Assembly: GCA_036009625.1 (NCBI GenBank)
Contig: DASYLJ010000015.1
Span: 1 to 64,000 of the forward strand
Direction: 5' to 3'
Origin: DASYLJ01 sp036009625
GTDB taxonomy: Bacteria; Desulfobacterota; Binatia; DP-6
DNA length: 64,000 bases
Each line of letters opens with the position of its first letter. Within the stretch, counting starts at the first letter, position 1. Made by a program: the position numbers and the translations under genes. A model generated the notes under the pieces. The model ran no database searches. It had not been told where the DNA came from and saw only the letters and a list, made by a program, of their open reading frames with translations. Below are positions 15,476 through 26,957 of this stretch, one piece after another.

Positions 15476-18400
15476 TCAGCTCGCGGTCTGACCAATCGGA
15501 GCGTCGTCTGAAACAGGATCGGGCTCCGCCAAGCTCGGACGCCCTACGATCGCGACGACCGATGCCATCAGGTTCTTCGCCTTGGGTACTCGCTCGAGGT
15601 TCACCCCCCGATACGCCCCCATCCTCACATCTCCCGCGATGCGGAACGTCGAGCCATCCCGTTCGATCGTGACAACGAGAATGGGGCGCGTCCTGACCCA
15701 ACTGACGATGTATGCGACATTGACGATCCCCCAGACCACCACCACCGGGAACAGGAGCTCGAGTTGATAGAACACGTACGCCACGACGAGCGCCCAGAAG
15801 ACGAACCGATAACACCGCTCGATGAATCGGAAGAAGGTGCTGGCTTGAGCTTTGTCGGCGCTGCCACGTAGCGCCACCGAGAGAGTGACCCGATCGTCTC
15901 CAGCCCGGACGACGGAGAATCCTCCCCGTAACCCATACGAGACGGCTCGCATCATTGCTCCGGCATCCACGTCACCAGTCCACTCGGATCGGTCGGGGCC
16001 GTGCGAGAGTAATGAGAGGGCGTAGTCGAGGTCCCACGGCGATACGCGAGGCGGCGGGGGGATCGGCATTCCACCGAGCGCAAGCCACTGGCGCTCGATG
16101 GGAACCTGCACGATCCGTCGCAGACCGCTATCCAATCGGGTGAACGCCACCACGAGCAACAGCAACCCGATGTTCATGATTCCGATCACGCCGACGCGGA
16201 GTGCGATTTCACGATTCGAACTCACGTTCCGGAACGGCCACGCGAGCTGACTCGCCAACGCGGGGAACACGACGAGACCCGCGAGGGCCGTGGCGATGAC
16301 GATCAGAACCGTGGTGAACGGTCCGGGAGAGACCAGCCGGCTCAGGAGGCGCTGTTCTCTCTCCTCGGTTGGGGGATGCCGGGGCCGCTTCGTCGTGCCC
16401 GTCCGTATCGCTTCCGAATAGGCACGCTGACGGACATCCATCGGAACGCCACGATGCTGGGTGACGGCCACCATCGCATCCAGGTATGCGGGAGCGGCAA
16501 GGAGACGGGGATATCGCGACGCTGCGGACACGATGCACTCGAATCCGGCCTGGACGAAGTGATCGTCCTCTGATTGCGCGACCTCGTTGCAGACCACTAG
16601 CGCCATCGATTCGTCCGCCACGTCCCCAAGAGCCGTCACTGCGTACAGCCGTTCCTCGGGAGAGTGCAGACTGCCCATCAGCTCATCCTGCGAGCATGAC
16701 TCGGCAACGACGACGCGCTGCACCACCTGGAGATAGCTGAGCTCGATGTATGGCGACCGCGAGAATCGGTACCAAATGTCCAAGAGGCTCGACAGCGCCT
16801 TGGGGGTCCCGAGGTGCTGGAGGCTGTGTACGAGCGTTCCGAGTCGACCGAAGATCAGGTAGTCCGACACTCGACGAACGATCGCCGCGACCATCAAGAA
16901 CCCGGCCGCCAACAGGATCGCATCCTCGAGACCCCAGGCTACCTGCGCGAACCACGCCGCAATCGCCGACAAGACCACCAGGGGGGAGACGGCCTCCACG
17001 ATGCCGTTCCACTCGACGACACTTCCCAACCAGAACGTGATGGTCGCCAGACGCGCACAACGATCGAGTAAGCGGCGTTCCAATGCCTCGACGGGCTCGT
17101 CGGTCGCGCAGTTGGCGATCGCCATCGCGGCCAGGTACTCGTCGATCCGCAGGCACGCATCCAGAAAGACGCGCAGCTCGCGGCCACTCATCAGGCCGGC
17201 CGCCATCGACAGGGCTTCCCACTTCGCAGGATCTTTCAGGTGCTCCCGAAGGTAGCGCCGCGCGCCTGCACCGGTCGGATCCATCGTTGTCCATCCGTCG
17301 CGGAACGCGACGACGTGATAGTACTCGGAGATGCTCTGGTGCCAGAAGCGCACGAAGCCGTCGTCTTCGAGCAGAAGACCGGACTCGAGTCCACTCTCGA
17401 GCAATGCGATCGGTCCTGACCCGTCCGAGTGTGCAGACAATTCCTGCTGCGCTGCCGACGTCGGAATGCAGACTCCGTCCGGAGCCATCGACCGGGCGAG
17501 GGCCGCCAAGGCGCGCTCGATGTCTTCCCGAGAGGGCGACGACACTCCCGCTCGCGCGCGCCCCGCGAGGTAGTCGTCGAGCACGCGACCGACGTACATA
17601 CCCACGAGGATTGGGCGGTTGCTCGGTACGTCCCCCGTATCGAGCACGACCTGGGTCATCATGCGCAGCGCGAGCGGGTTCAAAAATAGTGAACAACGCG
17701 AGCCTGAGGCCTGCTGGAGAATCACACGCGACGTCCTGCCGTCGTCGACCGCATGGCGATCGACGAAGGTCTCTATGTCCGAACGGCGAAGCTCGATGAC
17801 TTCGACCGTCACCCAGGGTATCTCCCCGTTGTAGAGATACTTGCGGGACGTCACGGTCATCCCGCACGCTTCGTGGTCCTCGGATATGGTCATGATCGCT
17901 TCGAGGCAACGACGGCGGTGAGCAGCGGGGACCTCGTTGAGCCCGTCGAGGAGGAGGTGAAACGTCCCCCGCCGCAGTTCGGCCTCGACCGCTTTCAAGG
18001 GGAACGTGGCCTCGTCAGGTTGCAGGGCACGCTCGCACTCACGATGGATGATCGCGATGAGCGCGTCGCCGGCGTTCTGATCAGCCGCACAACGGTATCG
18101 GTTGAGCGAGAGCACGATCGGCACTCGGCCGGTCCTCTCCCGCATTCGCGCCTCGGCCAGCCTGAAGGCGGCCGCATGAAGGCTCGTGCTCTTCCCGCTA
18201 CCCGGCTCTCCCAGGATGACCAACCGCTCCCGATCACCCAGTATGTCCATCAGATCATAGGACAGTCGCGCGGGAAGGTCCCGGGCACGGGCATCATCAG
18301 TCGAGACCTTCCGGGCGACGTGCCAGGCCTCCCACTGGCAGACCCGCAAGTCCTGCCGCACCTCCAGCGGAGTGTACCGCTCGGCAATCGATCGGTACCG

Positions 18401-18913
18401 ATCGGCCAACCTCGAACAGATCCGATCCAGTGGCGCAGGCTGCGGGGGCGCGGTGATCGCGGGGCTGGGAATGAGACCGTGCGGGGCGGAGTCGGGTTCG
18501 AGGATGCTCGGGAGACGATCCACCGACCACTCTGGAATCTGGACGCCTGAGAAGCGGTACTCCATCCATCCGCTCACGACGTCCCGGTCGAAGGGACCGA
18601 TGGTGAACGCCAGGATGCGCTTCCCTCGCTTCTCGGCCAGGGCGATCTCGCGCCGGACCTCCTCCGACTGCGACGACGCATGGCTCACGAGGAGAACGAT
18701 CACGGTGGCCGCAACGACCGCGCTCACGATATCCTCGTCCCACGGCACGCCCGGCCGCCCGTCGCGCCACCACACCCAGCACCGAGCTCCATGGCCCTCG
18801 AGGAGCCGAAGGACCTGCTCCGCTTGAATCCGGTCCTCCTGGGCATGGCTCAGAAAGATCACGGGGCCGCCAGCTCCGGTGAACCTCGGATCGTTCGAGC
18901 TCAATGGACTCAT
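15476..18913 (-). CDS. TIR-NACHT NTPase with C-terminal membrane segments, candidate antiphage protein
   Basis: The 1145-aa protein starts with a TIR domain at residues 17-135 (PVIFLSHAQED; SEEVRREI, with Glu89 as the likely NADase residue). A linker leads to a NACHT-type STAND NTPase: Walker A GEPGSGKST at 235-243, Walker B FHLLLDGLNEVP at 318-329, TSRKY at 355-359, and a winged-helix segment ending FWHQSISEYYHVVAF at 523-537. The rest holds hydrophobic segments near 644-680, 867-888, 905-924 and 1034-1072, with a helical, HEAT-like stretch from 690 to 840. NACHT and TIR-STAND proteins are known bacterial defence proteins that sense phage and trigger NAD loss or cell death. Codons ending in A or T are more frequent than in the neighbours, which fits acquisition by transfer. 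The defence role is inferred. Confidence 0.85.
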   Translation of the reverse strand: MSPLSSNDPRFTGAGGPVIFLSHAQEDRIQAEQVLRLLEGHGARCWVWWRDGRPGVPWDEDIVSAVVAATVIVLLVSHASSQSEEVRREIALAEKRGKRILAFTIGPFDRDVVSGWMEYRFSGVQIPEWSVDRLPSILEPDSAPHGLIPSPAITAPPQPAPLDRICSRLADRYRSIAERYTPLEVRQDLRVCQWEAWHVARKVSTDDARARDLPARLSYDLMDILGDRERLVILGEPGSGKSTSLHAAAFRLAEARMRERTGRVPIVLSLNRYRCAADQNAGDALIAIIHRECERALQPDEATFPLKAVEAELRRGTFHLLLDGLNEVPAAHRRRCLEAIMTISEDHEACGMTVTSRKYLYNGEIPWVTVEVIELRRSDIETFVDRHAVDDGRTSRVILQQASGSRCSLFLNPLALRMMTQVVLDTGDVPSNRPILVGMYVGRVLDDYLAGRARAGVSSPSREDIERALAALARSMAPDGVCIPTSAAQQELSAHSDGSGPIALLESGLESGLLLEDDGFVRFWHQSISEYYHVVAFRDGWTTMDPTGAGARRYLREHLKDPAKWEALSMAAGLMSGRELRVFLDACLRIDEYLAAMAIANCATDEPVEALERRLLDRCARLATITFWLGSVVEWNGIVEAVSPLVVLSAIAAWFAQVAWGLEDAILLAAGFLMVAAIVRRVSDYLIFGRLGTLVHSLQHLGTPKALSSLLDIWYRFSRSPYIELSYLQVVQRVVVAESCSQDELMGSLHSPEERLYAVTALGDVADESMALVVCNEVAQSEDDHFVQAGFECIVSAASRYPRLLAAPAYLDAMVAVTQHRGVPMDVRQRAYSEAIRTGTTKRPRHPPTEEREQRLLSRLVSPGPFTTVLIVIATALAGLVVFPALASQLAWPFRNVSSNREIALRVGVIGIMNIGLLLLVVAFTRLDSGLRRIVQVPIERQWLALGGMPIPPPPRVSPWDLDYALSLLSHGPDRSEWTGDVDAGAMMRAVSYGLRGGFSVVRAGDDRVTLSVALRGSADKAQASTFFRFIERCYRFVFWALVVAYVFYQLELLFPVVVVWGIVNVAYIVSWVRTRPILVVTIERDGSTFRIAGDVRMGAYRGVNLERVPKAKNLMASVVAIVGRPSLAEPDPVSDDAPIGQTAS

Positions 18914-19651
18914 GATGGTAGGCTAGCTAGTCCCCTCGATGGCATGCCCGTTGGTTCACCACGGAGCGCAACAACGCGTAGTACGTTCGGCCGCCAGGGG
19001 GTCAAGACAAACCGCGGTGCGCGTCGGCCCGGCGCGCACGACATCATGACTGCTAGACAGCCTCCGCGACGGAGGCCTCCGGAAGAATTGGGGCCTGCTC
19101 TGCTCAGGACGGCACGCGCAGCCGTTCGTTCCGGTTCCACGCGGCGGGCTGACCTTGAGCCCGCCTGCACGCCGGCACCGCCGGCGCCCTGGTTGCGGGA
19201 GAAGACCGAGCGCTCGATCGTGGCGGTGATCGAACCCCCGTCTCTTGCACAGGCGTGGAACGTCCCGAAGGCCCAGGGCGAGTTCTGCCCACGAGGCTGT
19301 CGACGACCTTCAGAATCAAGACGCCGTTCACGGCGGCACGCGCAAAGACTCCACTCGCAAACGAAAGGGACCAACGACCGCGCCGTTGCGGAGGATCAAG
19401 CCGTCGAGCCCGACCTCGATCGCTCGCCCGCTCCTGCATCGATCGTCGGTCCAGAGCCACATGCGCTTCGCGGGCGGCGCGATGCACGAGCGGTTCCGAC
19501 CCAGCGACCGCCGCGTGAGCGACGCACTATCCTCCAACGCGACCGCAGGAATCAGACCAGCGGTGGTCGGGTGGCGTCGGTGCGCGGCACTCGGTGCTGC
19601 CGACCGCGCACCGTCCGCCGAGGTGAAAACCGAGCCACCGGTCAGCTGGGC
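18914..19651. other. 738-base region without a recognisable gene
   Basis: This gap lies upstream of the TIR-NACHT gene and downstream of the small lipoprotein gene. Short open frames exist on both strands, but none has a convincing start, ribosome binding site or family motif. A 7-bp stem with a 3-base loop (19060-19076) is the only clear structure. The composition is mixed, and it may hold the NACHT promoter plus decayed DNA. Confidence 0.5.
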
Positions 19652-19855
19652 TCAGTTGCCCAGTGCCTTGTCGACCTTTTCGCCGGCCTTCTCCGCCGGG
19701 CCCTTCGGATCGACCGCGTCCTTCAGCTTCTCGACGGTCTTGTCCACCTTCTCGCCGGCATTCTCGGCGGGACCGTCGTGCGACTTGCAGCCGACGAGGG
19801 GGAGCGCGGGAAGGACGAGCATGGTGAGGAGGGCGAAAGCAGTTCTGGATTTCAT
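19652..19855 (-). CDS. Small lipoprotein with internally duplicated segment
   Basis: The 67-aa product has a signal peptide ending in the lipobox LVGC at about residues 20-23, so the mature protein is a lipid-anchored peptide of about 45 residues. The mature part is charged and helical. It contains an imperfect duplication, GPAENAGEKVDK and then GPAEKAGEKVDK, separated by a short Asp/Pro-containing spacer. That pattern resembles small, abundant envelope lipoproteins of the entericidin or Lpp type, without being a clear member. It diverges from the exopolysaccharide operon across about 80 bases. Confidence 0.8.
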   Translation of the reverse strand: MKSRTAFALLTMLVLPALPLVGCKSHDGPAENAGEKVDKTVEKLKDAVDPKGPAEKAGEKVDKALGN

Positions 19856-19934
19856 GCAGCCATGGGGTAGCCCGAAAAGCGCCCCCTGCGAATCCCCTAT
19901 TTCCCAGCGTTAAAGCTCCGCAATCCGCCGGCCG

Positions 19935-21575
19935 ATGATGCAGGCGATGTCCGATGTCCCCCGACGGCGCTGGTACGCCGCGCTTCCGGTCGTGGGCCGG
20001 CCGCTGCTCGAGGCGCTGCACCCGGAAGAGATCACCTGGCGCCGTTACGGCGAGAAGGAAGACCGCCCGCGACGGCTGCGCGCGCAGGCGCTGTCCCTGT
20101 TCACGATCCTGACGGGCACGGGCTACCTGGTGTGGGTCAGTCAGGCGCTCAATCACGCGCATCCGCTCGTGGGTGCGGGGTTCTTCGCCAGCGAGGCCGC
20201 CTGCCTCCTTCTGTTCACGCTGGCGGCGTCGAGCCTCTGGCGTCTGCGCTTCAAGCCCGCGGAGTCGCCAACCGCCGACCGCACCTATTCGGTCGACGTC
20301 TTCGTCCCGGTCTGCGGCGAGGCACTGCCGGTGGTGGCCAAGACGCTGCGGGCAGCGAAGGCCATCCGGTGGGACGGCCCCCTGCACCTGTTCGTTCTCG
20401 ACGACGGCGCCAGCCCGGCGGTCGAAGCCCTCACCCGGGAGCTCGGCATCACCTACCTCTCGCGACGCCAGGCCGGCGTGCCGCTCGCCGATGCGAAAGC
20501 CGGCAACCTGAACTTCGGCCTCGCACATTCCAGCAGCGAGCTGCTGCTCGTGCTCGACGCCGACCAGGTGCCGCGTCCCGAGATCCTCGAAGCACTCGCC
20601 GGCTACTTCCGCTTCCCGCGACTCGCGTTCGTGCAGTCGCGTCAGGCCTATCTGGTCCCGGACGGCGATCCTTTCTTCAACGAGGATCGCGTCTTCTACG
20701 GCGCCGTGCAGCTCGCGCTCGACCACCACGACACGCCGATCTCGTGCGGCTCGGGCGTGGTGTACCGGCGTGCGGCGCTGGACGACATCGGCGGCTTCGC
20801 AACCTGGAACCTCGTCGAGGACCTGACGACGTCGTACGAGCTGCACGCGCACGACTGGAAGTCGTTCTACTACCCCTACCCGCTCACCGAGGGGCTCGCG
20901 CCCGAGGACGTGTGGGGTGTCTACCGGCAGCGCGGCCAATGGGCGCTCGACACCATGCGCCTCTTCTTCTGGGACCAGCCGTTGTTCAAACGCGGCCTCG
21001 GCGTGCGCAAGCGGCTCAACTACTTTCTGATCGGCTTCACCTATCTGACGGTCGGCTTCGCCATTCCGTTCCTCTTCCTGATTCCGCCGTGGACCTACGT
21101 CACCGGGCAGGTCGTGCTCGAGCGATCGCCGATCGAGTTCGTGTTCGCGCGCGGGCTGTACTTCGCCGCGATGGCGCTGGCGCTGCGCTACCTCGCCTTC
21201 GGCGAGCGACCCGGCCGGCAGTTCCAGATGCTCGTCGGCTACTTCCCGATCTACACGCTGGGGACGCTGCGCGCGCTGCGCTATCCGCGCTCGAAGCCGG
21301 CGTACCGCGCCAACAACCGCGAGAAGGCCGGACGGCGTCGCTGGGCGGTGACGGCCATCCTGCCGCAGCTCGCGATCATCAGTGCGAACCTCTTCCTCCC
21401 GCTCTACGCGGCCTTCGCCGAAACTGCCCCCGCCGGCGTGCTCGCCGTCAACGCGCTCGTCTCCGCGGTGGCCGTCTGGACGCTCTGGACCGCGCTCGAA
21501 GCCGCGGTGACCGAGCACCGGTGGTCGTCCCACCGTCATCCGATGCAGGTGTATGGAATCCCGAACCCTTCCTAG
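19935..21575 (+). CDS. Membrane glycosyltransferase family 2, cellulose-synthase-like
   Basis: This inner-membrane synthase polymerises a sugar nucleotide and probably passes the chain through itself. The 546-aa protein has two N-terminal membrane helices (about 51-70 and 78-100) and a cytosolic GT-A domain: LDDG at 155-158, LDAD at 207-210, SCGSG at 270-274, and VEDL at 294-297 in the place of the TED catalytic base. The QxxRW product-binding motif reads QRGQW at 332-336, so Arg is replaced by Gln. Four or more membrane helices follow. There is no PilZ domain after them, unlike BcsA. The product could be cellulose or another beta-glucan; the GH8 gene two places downstream favours a beta-1,4-glucan-like polymer. 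Confidence 0.88.
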   Translation: MMQAMSDVPRRRWYAALPVVGRPLLEALHPEEITWRRYGEKEDRPRRLRAQALSLFTILTGTGYLVWVSQALNHAHPLVGAGFFASEAACLLLFTLAASSLWRLRFKPAESPTADRTYSVDVFVPVCGEALPVVAKTLRAAKAIRWDGPLHLFVLDDGASPAVEALTRELGITYLSRRQAGVPLADAKAGNLNFGLAHSSSELLLVLDADQVPRPEILEALAGYFRFPRLAFVQSRQAYLVPDGDPFFNEDRVFYGAVQLALDHHDTPISCGSGVVYRRAALDDIGGFATWNLVEDLTTSYELHAHDWKSFYYPYPLTEGLAPEDVWGVYRQRGQWALDTMRLFFWDQPLFKRGLGVRKRLNYFLIGFTYLTVGFAIPFLFLIPPWTYVTGQVVLERSPIEFVFARGLYFAAMALALRYLAFGERPGRQFQMLVGYFPIYTLGTLRALRYPRSKPAYRANNREKAGRRRWAVTAILPQLAIISANLFLPLYAAFAETAPAGVLAVNALVSAVAVWTLWTALEAAVTEHRWSSHRHPMQVYGIPNPS

Positions 21576-23790
21576 ACGTGTCTTCCTGCTCGGCCTGTGG
21601 TGGCTCGCCGTCGTCGTTCTGCTCTATCAGCGTCAGGCCGCGCACCGGGCGTCGGACGTCGCCTCGACGTCGTCATCGTCGGTCGTGCGTCGCACCCGCC
21701 CCACGACGCCGCCCGAGGTCCTCGCCGAGGCACCGGCAGCCGTCGTCGAGCCGCCGGAGACGCCCGCCGCGGTACCGCCAAGCGTCGTCACACGACCAGC
21801 CGTCGTCGCACCGCGCGCGGCGATACCGCGTCGAGCGGCGGTCGCGCACCGGCGCGGTCGGGTGACGGACCTCGAGCGCGCCAACGCCGCGCTCTCCGCC
21901 GGACACACGCAGGAGGGTCGCGCGATCCTCGACGCGGTAGCGACACGCCACCTGTCCATCGACGAGCGCGCGCGCCTCGGCGCGCTGCAGGAATGGGCCG
22001 GCGACCTCGCCGGCGCGCAGGCGAGCCAGCAGACCGTCCTGACGACGCGACCGAGCGACCGCACCGCGCTCGAAGCGGTGGCCCGCCTCGCCCAGTGGCG
22101 CGGCGACGACGCCACCACCGACGACGCGCTCACTCGTCTCGCAGCGCTGCGTCCTCTCACCGCCGACGAACGGCTCCGGCTCGCGGCGGCGGCCCGTCGC
22201 GCCGGAGACGAGGAACGCGCCCGCGCCTTGTACCGCACCGTCCGCACCGAAGCCGTCGCGTCACACGACGAGCTCGCGCTGGCGCGCGCCGATGCCGCGC
22301 TCGGCGACGCCGCGGGCACGACGGCGGCGTACACGACCTTCCTCGATGCGCATCCCGACGACGTCGACACACGCCTCGAAGCCGCGCGCGTGTTCGTCAA
22401 CGCCGGCGAGCCCGGACGCGCGGTCGCTGCCTACCAGTCGGTGATCGCCGCGCGCGGCGATCAGGGTCTGGCGCTCGACATGGCGCGCACGCTGCTCGCG
22501 GCGCAGCGCTACGCCGACGCCGACCCGTGGGCACGCCTCGCCCTCGAACAGGGCGACGATCCGCGCGAGGCCCGGCTGGCGCTGGCGCAGAGCATCCTGC
22601 TGCAGGGACGACGGGCCGACGCCATGCCGCTCTTCCGCGCCGCCGCGGCCGAGGCGCCGGTAAACGATGCCTGGCGGGCGCGCGTCGCCCTGGCCGAGAA
22701 CCGCCACCTGTCGGCCGAACGCCTCGCCATGGCCGCCGATCCGATGTCCCCCGACGTCGCGCTGGTTGCCGGCGACGCCGCGGCACGACGCGGTGATTGC
22801 GCGCGAGCCTACGATGCCTACACCGACGCCATCGCGCGCGGCGCCATGCTGCAGGGTGGCGTCGCGGAGTCGAAGCTCGCCCAGCAGCTGCTGCCGTTCG
22901 GTTTCCTGCGTCCCGTCTTCTTCCAGGACGCGAACCACATCCGGCTGAGCGAGGGCGTGCTCGGCGGCGCCTTCTGGCCGGTGCCGGCGGTGCGCCTGAC
23001 GGCGCAGGGTCTCGCCGGCGAGGTGCAGCAGCGCGACGTGCACTACACCCGCACCGGCGCGTCGATCGGTGCCGACAACATGTATCCCCTGCCCGACCTC
23101 GAGGTGGCGGCCCGCGCCGGCTTCGAGAACTACGCGGGCGGTGGCGGTGACATCGTCACCGGCAGCGTGCTCGCACGGAAGCACTTCGACGACACCTCGG
23201 CGCTGTCGCTGATCGGCACGCGCGAATCACTGCTGTCGCCGCACGACGAGGGCGAGCCGCGGGCGTGGAACCGCATCATCGACCTGAAGCGCCTCGGGCC
23301 GGCGTTCGCCGTCACGGGCGGACGCGTCGCGCTCGACAAGGCCCTGCGCGAGTCGGCCGGCGATCGACTGTTCGTCGAGCTCGGGGCGCAGAACTACGAG
23401 GACGGCAACCTGCGCGGCACGTTCTACGGCCACTACCAGCTGCCGCTCGACGAGCGGCCGGGGTCGTGGACCGTGCTACGCCCGAACGCCTACTTCGAAG
23501 CGTTCAAGCACCCCGATCAGCCCGCGTACTTCAGCCCGAAGACGCACGCCAGCGTCGGCACGATGGTGCACACCATCCAGGAGCGCGGACGCTGGCGCGT
23601 CGAGGCCGAGGCCAACCCACAGATGATCGTCACCGACGGCGACGTCGGGCCCGGCGTGCACGCGCTGCTCGACGTCAGCGCGCAGGTCGGACGTGCGCGT
23701 GTGGGCGTCGCCGGCTTCGTCTTCTACGACGGCAACGACGACTACTGGCTGGCGCGTGCCATGGCGCGCGTCGTCGTCCCGTTCGACTGA
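21553..23790 (+). CDS. TPR exopolysaccharide export protein with C-terminal beta-barrel-like domain
   Basis: The 745-aa protein overlaps the synthase gene by 23 bases. An N-terminal hydrophobic helix (VFLLGLWWLAVVVLLYQ, residues 10-26) is followed by a Pro/Ala/Val-rich linker to about residue 95. Tetratricopeptide-like helical repeats then run to about residue 450. The last 280 residues alternate polar and hydrophobic strands, and have a block with YFSPKTHASVG followed by an aromatic-rich end, which resembles the C-terminal barrel of BcsC, PgaA and related exporters. I infer that it is a periplasmic scaffold and outer-membrane pore for the polymer. The N-terminal anchor instead of a cleaved signal is unusual for BcsC. 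Confidence 0.8.
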   Translation: MESRTLPRRVFLLGLWWLAVVVLLYQRQAAHRASDVASTSSSSVVRRTRPTTPPEVLAEAPAAVVEPPETPAAVPPSVVTRPAVVAPRAAIPRRAAVAHRRGRVTDLERANAALSAGHTQEGRAILDAVATRHLSIDERARLGALQEWAGDLAGAQASQQTVLTTRPSDRTALEAVARLAQWRGDDATTDDALTRLAALRPLTADERLRLAAAARRAGDEERARALYRTVRTEAVASHDELALARADAALGDAAGTTAAYTTFLDAHPDDVDTRLEAARVFVNAGEPGRAVAAYQSVIAARGDQGLALDMARTLLAAQRYADADPWARLALEQGDDPREARLALAQSILLQGRRADAMPLFRAAAAEAPVNDAWRARVALAENRHLSAERLAMAADPMSPDVALVAGDAAARRGDCARAYDAYTDAIARGAMLQGGVAESKLAQQLLPFGFLRPVFFQDANHIRLSEGVLGGAFWPVPAVRLTAQGLAGEVQQRDVHYTRTGASIGADNMYPLPDLEVAARAGFENYAGGGGDIVTGSVLARKHFDDTSALSLIGTRESLLSPHDEGEPRAWNRIIDLKRLGPAFAVTGGRVALDKALRESAGDRLFVELGAQNYEDGNLRGTFYGHYQLPLDERPGSWTVLRPNAYFEAFKHPDQPAYFSPKTHASVGTMVHTIQERGRWRVEAEANPQMIVTDGDVGPGVHALLDVSAQVGRARVGVAGFVFYDGNDDYWLARAMARVVVPFD

Positions 23791-23796
23791 GCAGAC

Positions 23797-24887
23797 ATGC
23801 GGCGCATCACCGCGCTCGTCCTCCTCGTGCTGCTCGCCGGGTGCGCCCGTCAGGCCGACGAGACGCCGATGGCGTTCCTCGGAACGGCGTGGCGCGACTA
23901 CGTCCCCGTCTACGTCATGCCCGACGGCTACGTGCTCGATCGCACGCGTGGTCCCGATGGCGAGGTGGTCTCGGAGGCGCAGGGCTATGCCCTGCTGCGC
24001 GCCGCCTGGATGCGCGACGCCGACACGTTCGACCGCGTCCTGACCTGGACCGAGCGCACGCTGCGGCGCCCCGACGGCCTCTACTCGTGGCGCTGGTCGC
24101 CCGCGAACGGCGGCACCATGCTCGACTCGAACACCGCCACCGACGCCGACCAGGAGATCGCACTGGCGCTCATCATGGGTGCCGCGGTCTTCGACCGTCC
24201 GTGGCTGGTGGCTCGTGCGGCCGAGCTGCTGCGGGCGGTCCGGGCCCACGAGTCGATCGTCGTCGGCGACGGCTGGTTCCCCGCCGCCGGCAACTGGGCG
24301 GTGGACGAGCGCATCGTCAACTTGTCGTACTTCCTGCCGTACGCCTACGACGCCTTCGCCCGCATCGATCCCGAGGGCCGCTGGGACCAGGCGCTGACGA
24401 CGGGCTATGCGCTGCTGGCGGCGGTCATGGCGCCGCAGGGTGTCGCGTTCCCGCCCGACTTCATGACGGTCGACGCCGCGGGCGCCCCTGGTCCCCTGCC
24501 GGCGGGCTCGAAGCTCAGCGCCGCGTTCTCGTTCGACGCCGTGCGCCTCTATGCCCGCGTCGCTATGGACTGTCGGGTGAGCGGTCGCGCCGCCGCATGC
24601 GCCGACACGTTGCACGCCGCCGCCGTCGCCCGACGACTCGACCGCGACGGCCGCATCGTCACGAAGTACTCCGTCGACGGCACGCCCGAGAGCGACGTCG
24701 AGTCGTTGTCGTTCTACGGCTGTCTGCTGCCCGCGTTCGAGCGCCATGCGCCGGAAGCGGCGCGGCAGCTGCTCGCGGGACGTCTGTCGCAGGATGCCTT
24801 GCGCCCCATCCTGCGCGCGCCGGATCGCTACTACGATCTCAACTGGGTCTGGTTCGGGCTCGCCGTCTCCCAGGGATTCCCTTCGAC

Positions 24888-24891
<4 letters not shown>
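23797..24891 (+). CDS. Glycoside hydrolase family 8 lipoprotein (BcsZ-like endoglucanase)
   Basis: The 364-aa protein has a lipoprotein signal with lipobox LAGC, acylated Cys at residue 16. The GH8 signature VSEAQGYALLRAAWMRD contains the conserved general-acid Glu60. SNTATDADQEIALAL at 111-125 contains Asp116, in the conserved TDAD motif. WFPAAGNWAVDERIVNLSYF and a closing YYDLNWVWFG complete the (alpha/alpha)6 pattern. GH8 enzymes of this kind trim cellulose or related beta-glucan in the periplasm during export. Its place between the exporter and the c-di-GMP regulator, ending with an ATGA overlap, supports an operon-specific role. Confidence 0.9.
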
Positions 24892-26932
<2,041 letters not shown>

Positions 26933-26936
<4 letters not shown>

Positions 26937-26957
26937 TCGATCAGGCTGATCGATCAG
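26933..26957. repeat. Two adjacent identical 12-bp palindromes at convergent stops
   Basis: CTGATCGATCAG occurs at 26933-26944 and again at 26946-26957, separated by one base. Each copy is a perfect palindrome and contains the TGA stop of one of the two converging genes. Together they can form a 12-bp stem, which may be a two-way terminator or a protein site. Confidence 0.7.

Noticed and set aside
19228..19262. A stretch with TCGAACCCCCG that looks like a tRNA T-arm
   Set aside because: No matching anticodon arm or acceptor stem could be drawn on either strand.
19104..19537. Minus-strand open frames in the gap upstream of the NACHT gene
   Set aside because: There is no ribosome site or recognisable motif, and the composition is Arg/Ser/Pro-rich as in shadow frames.
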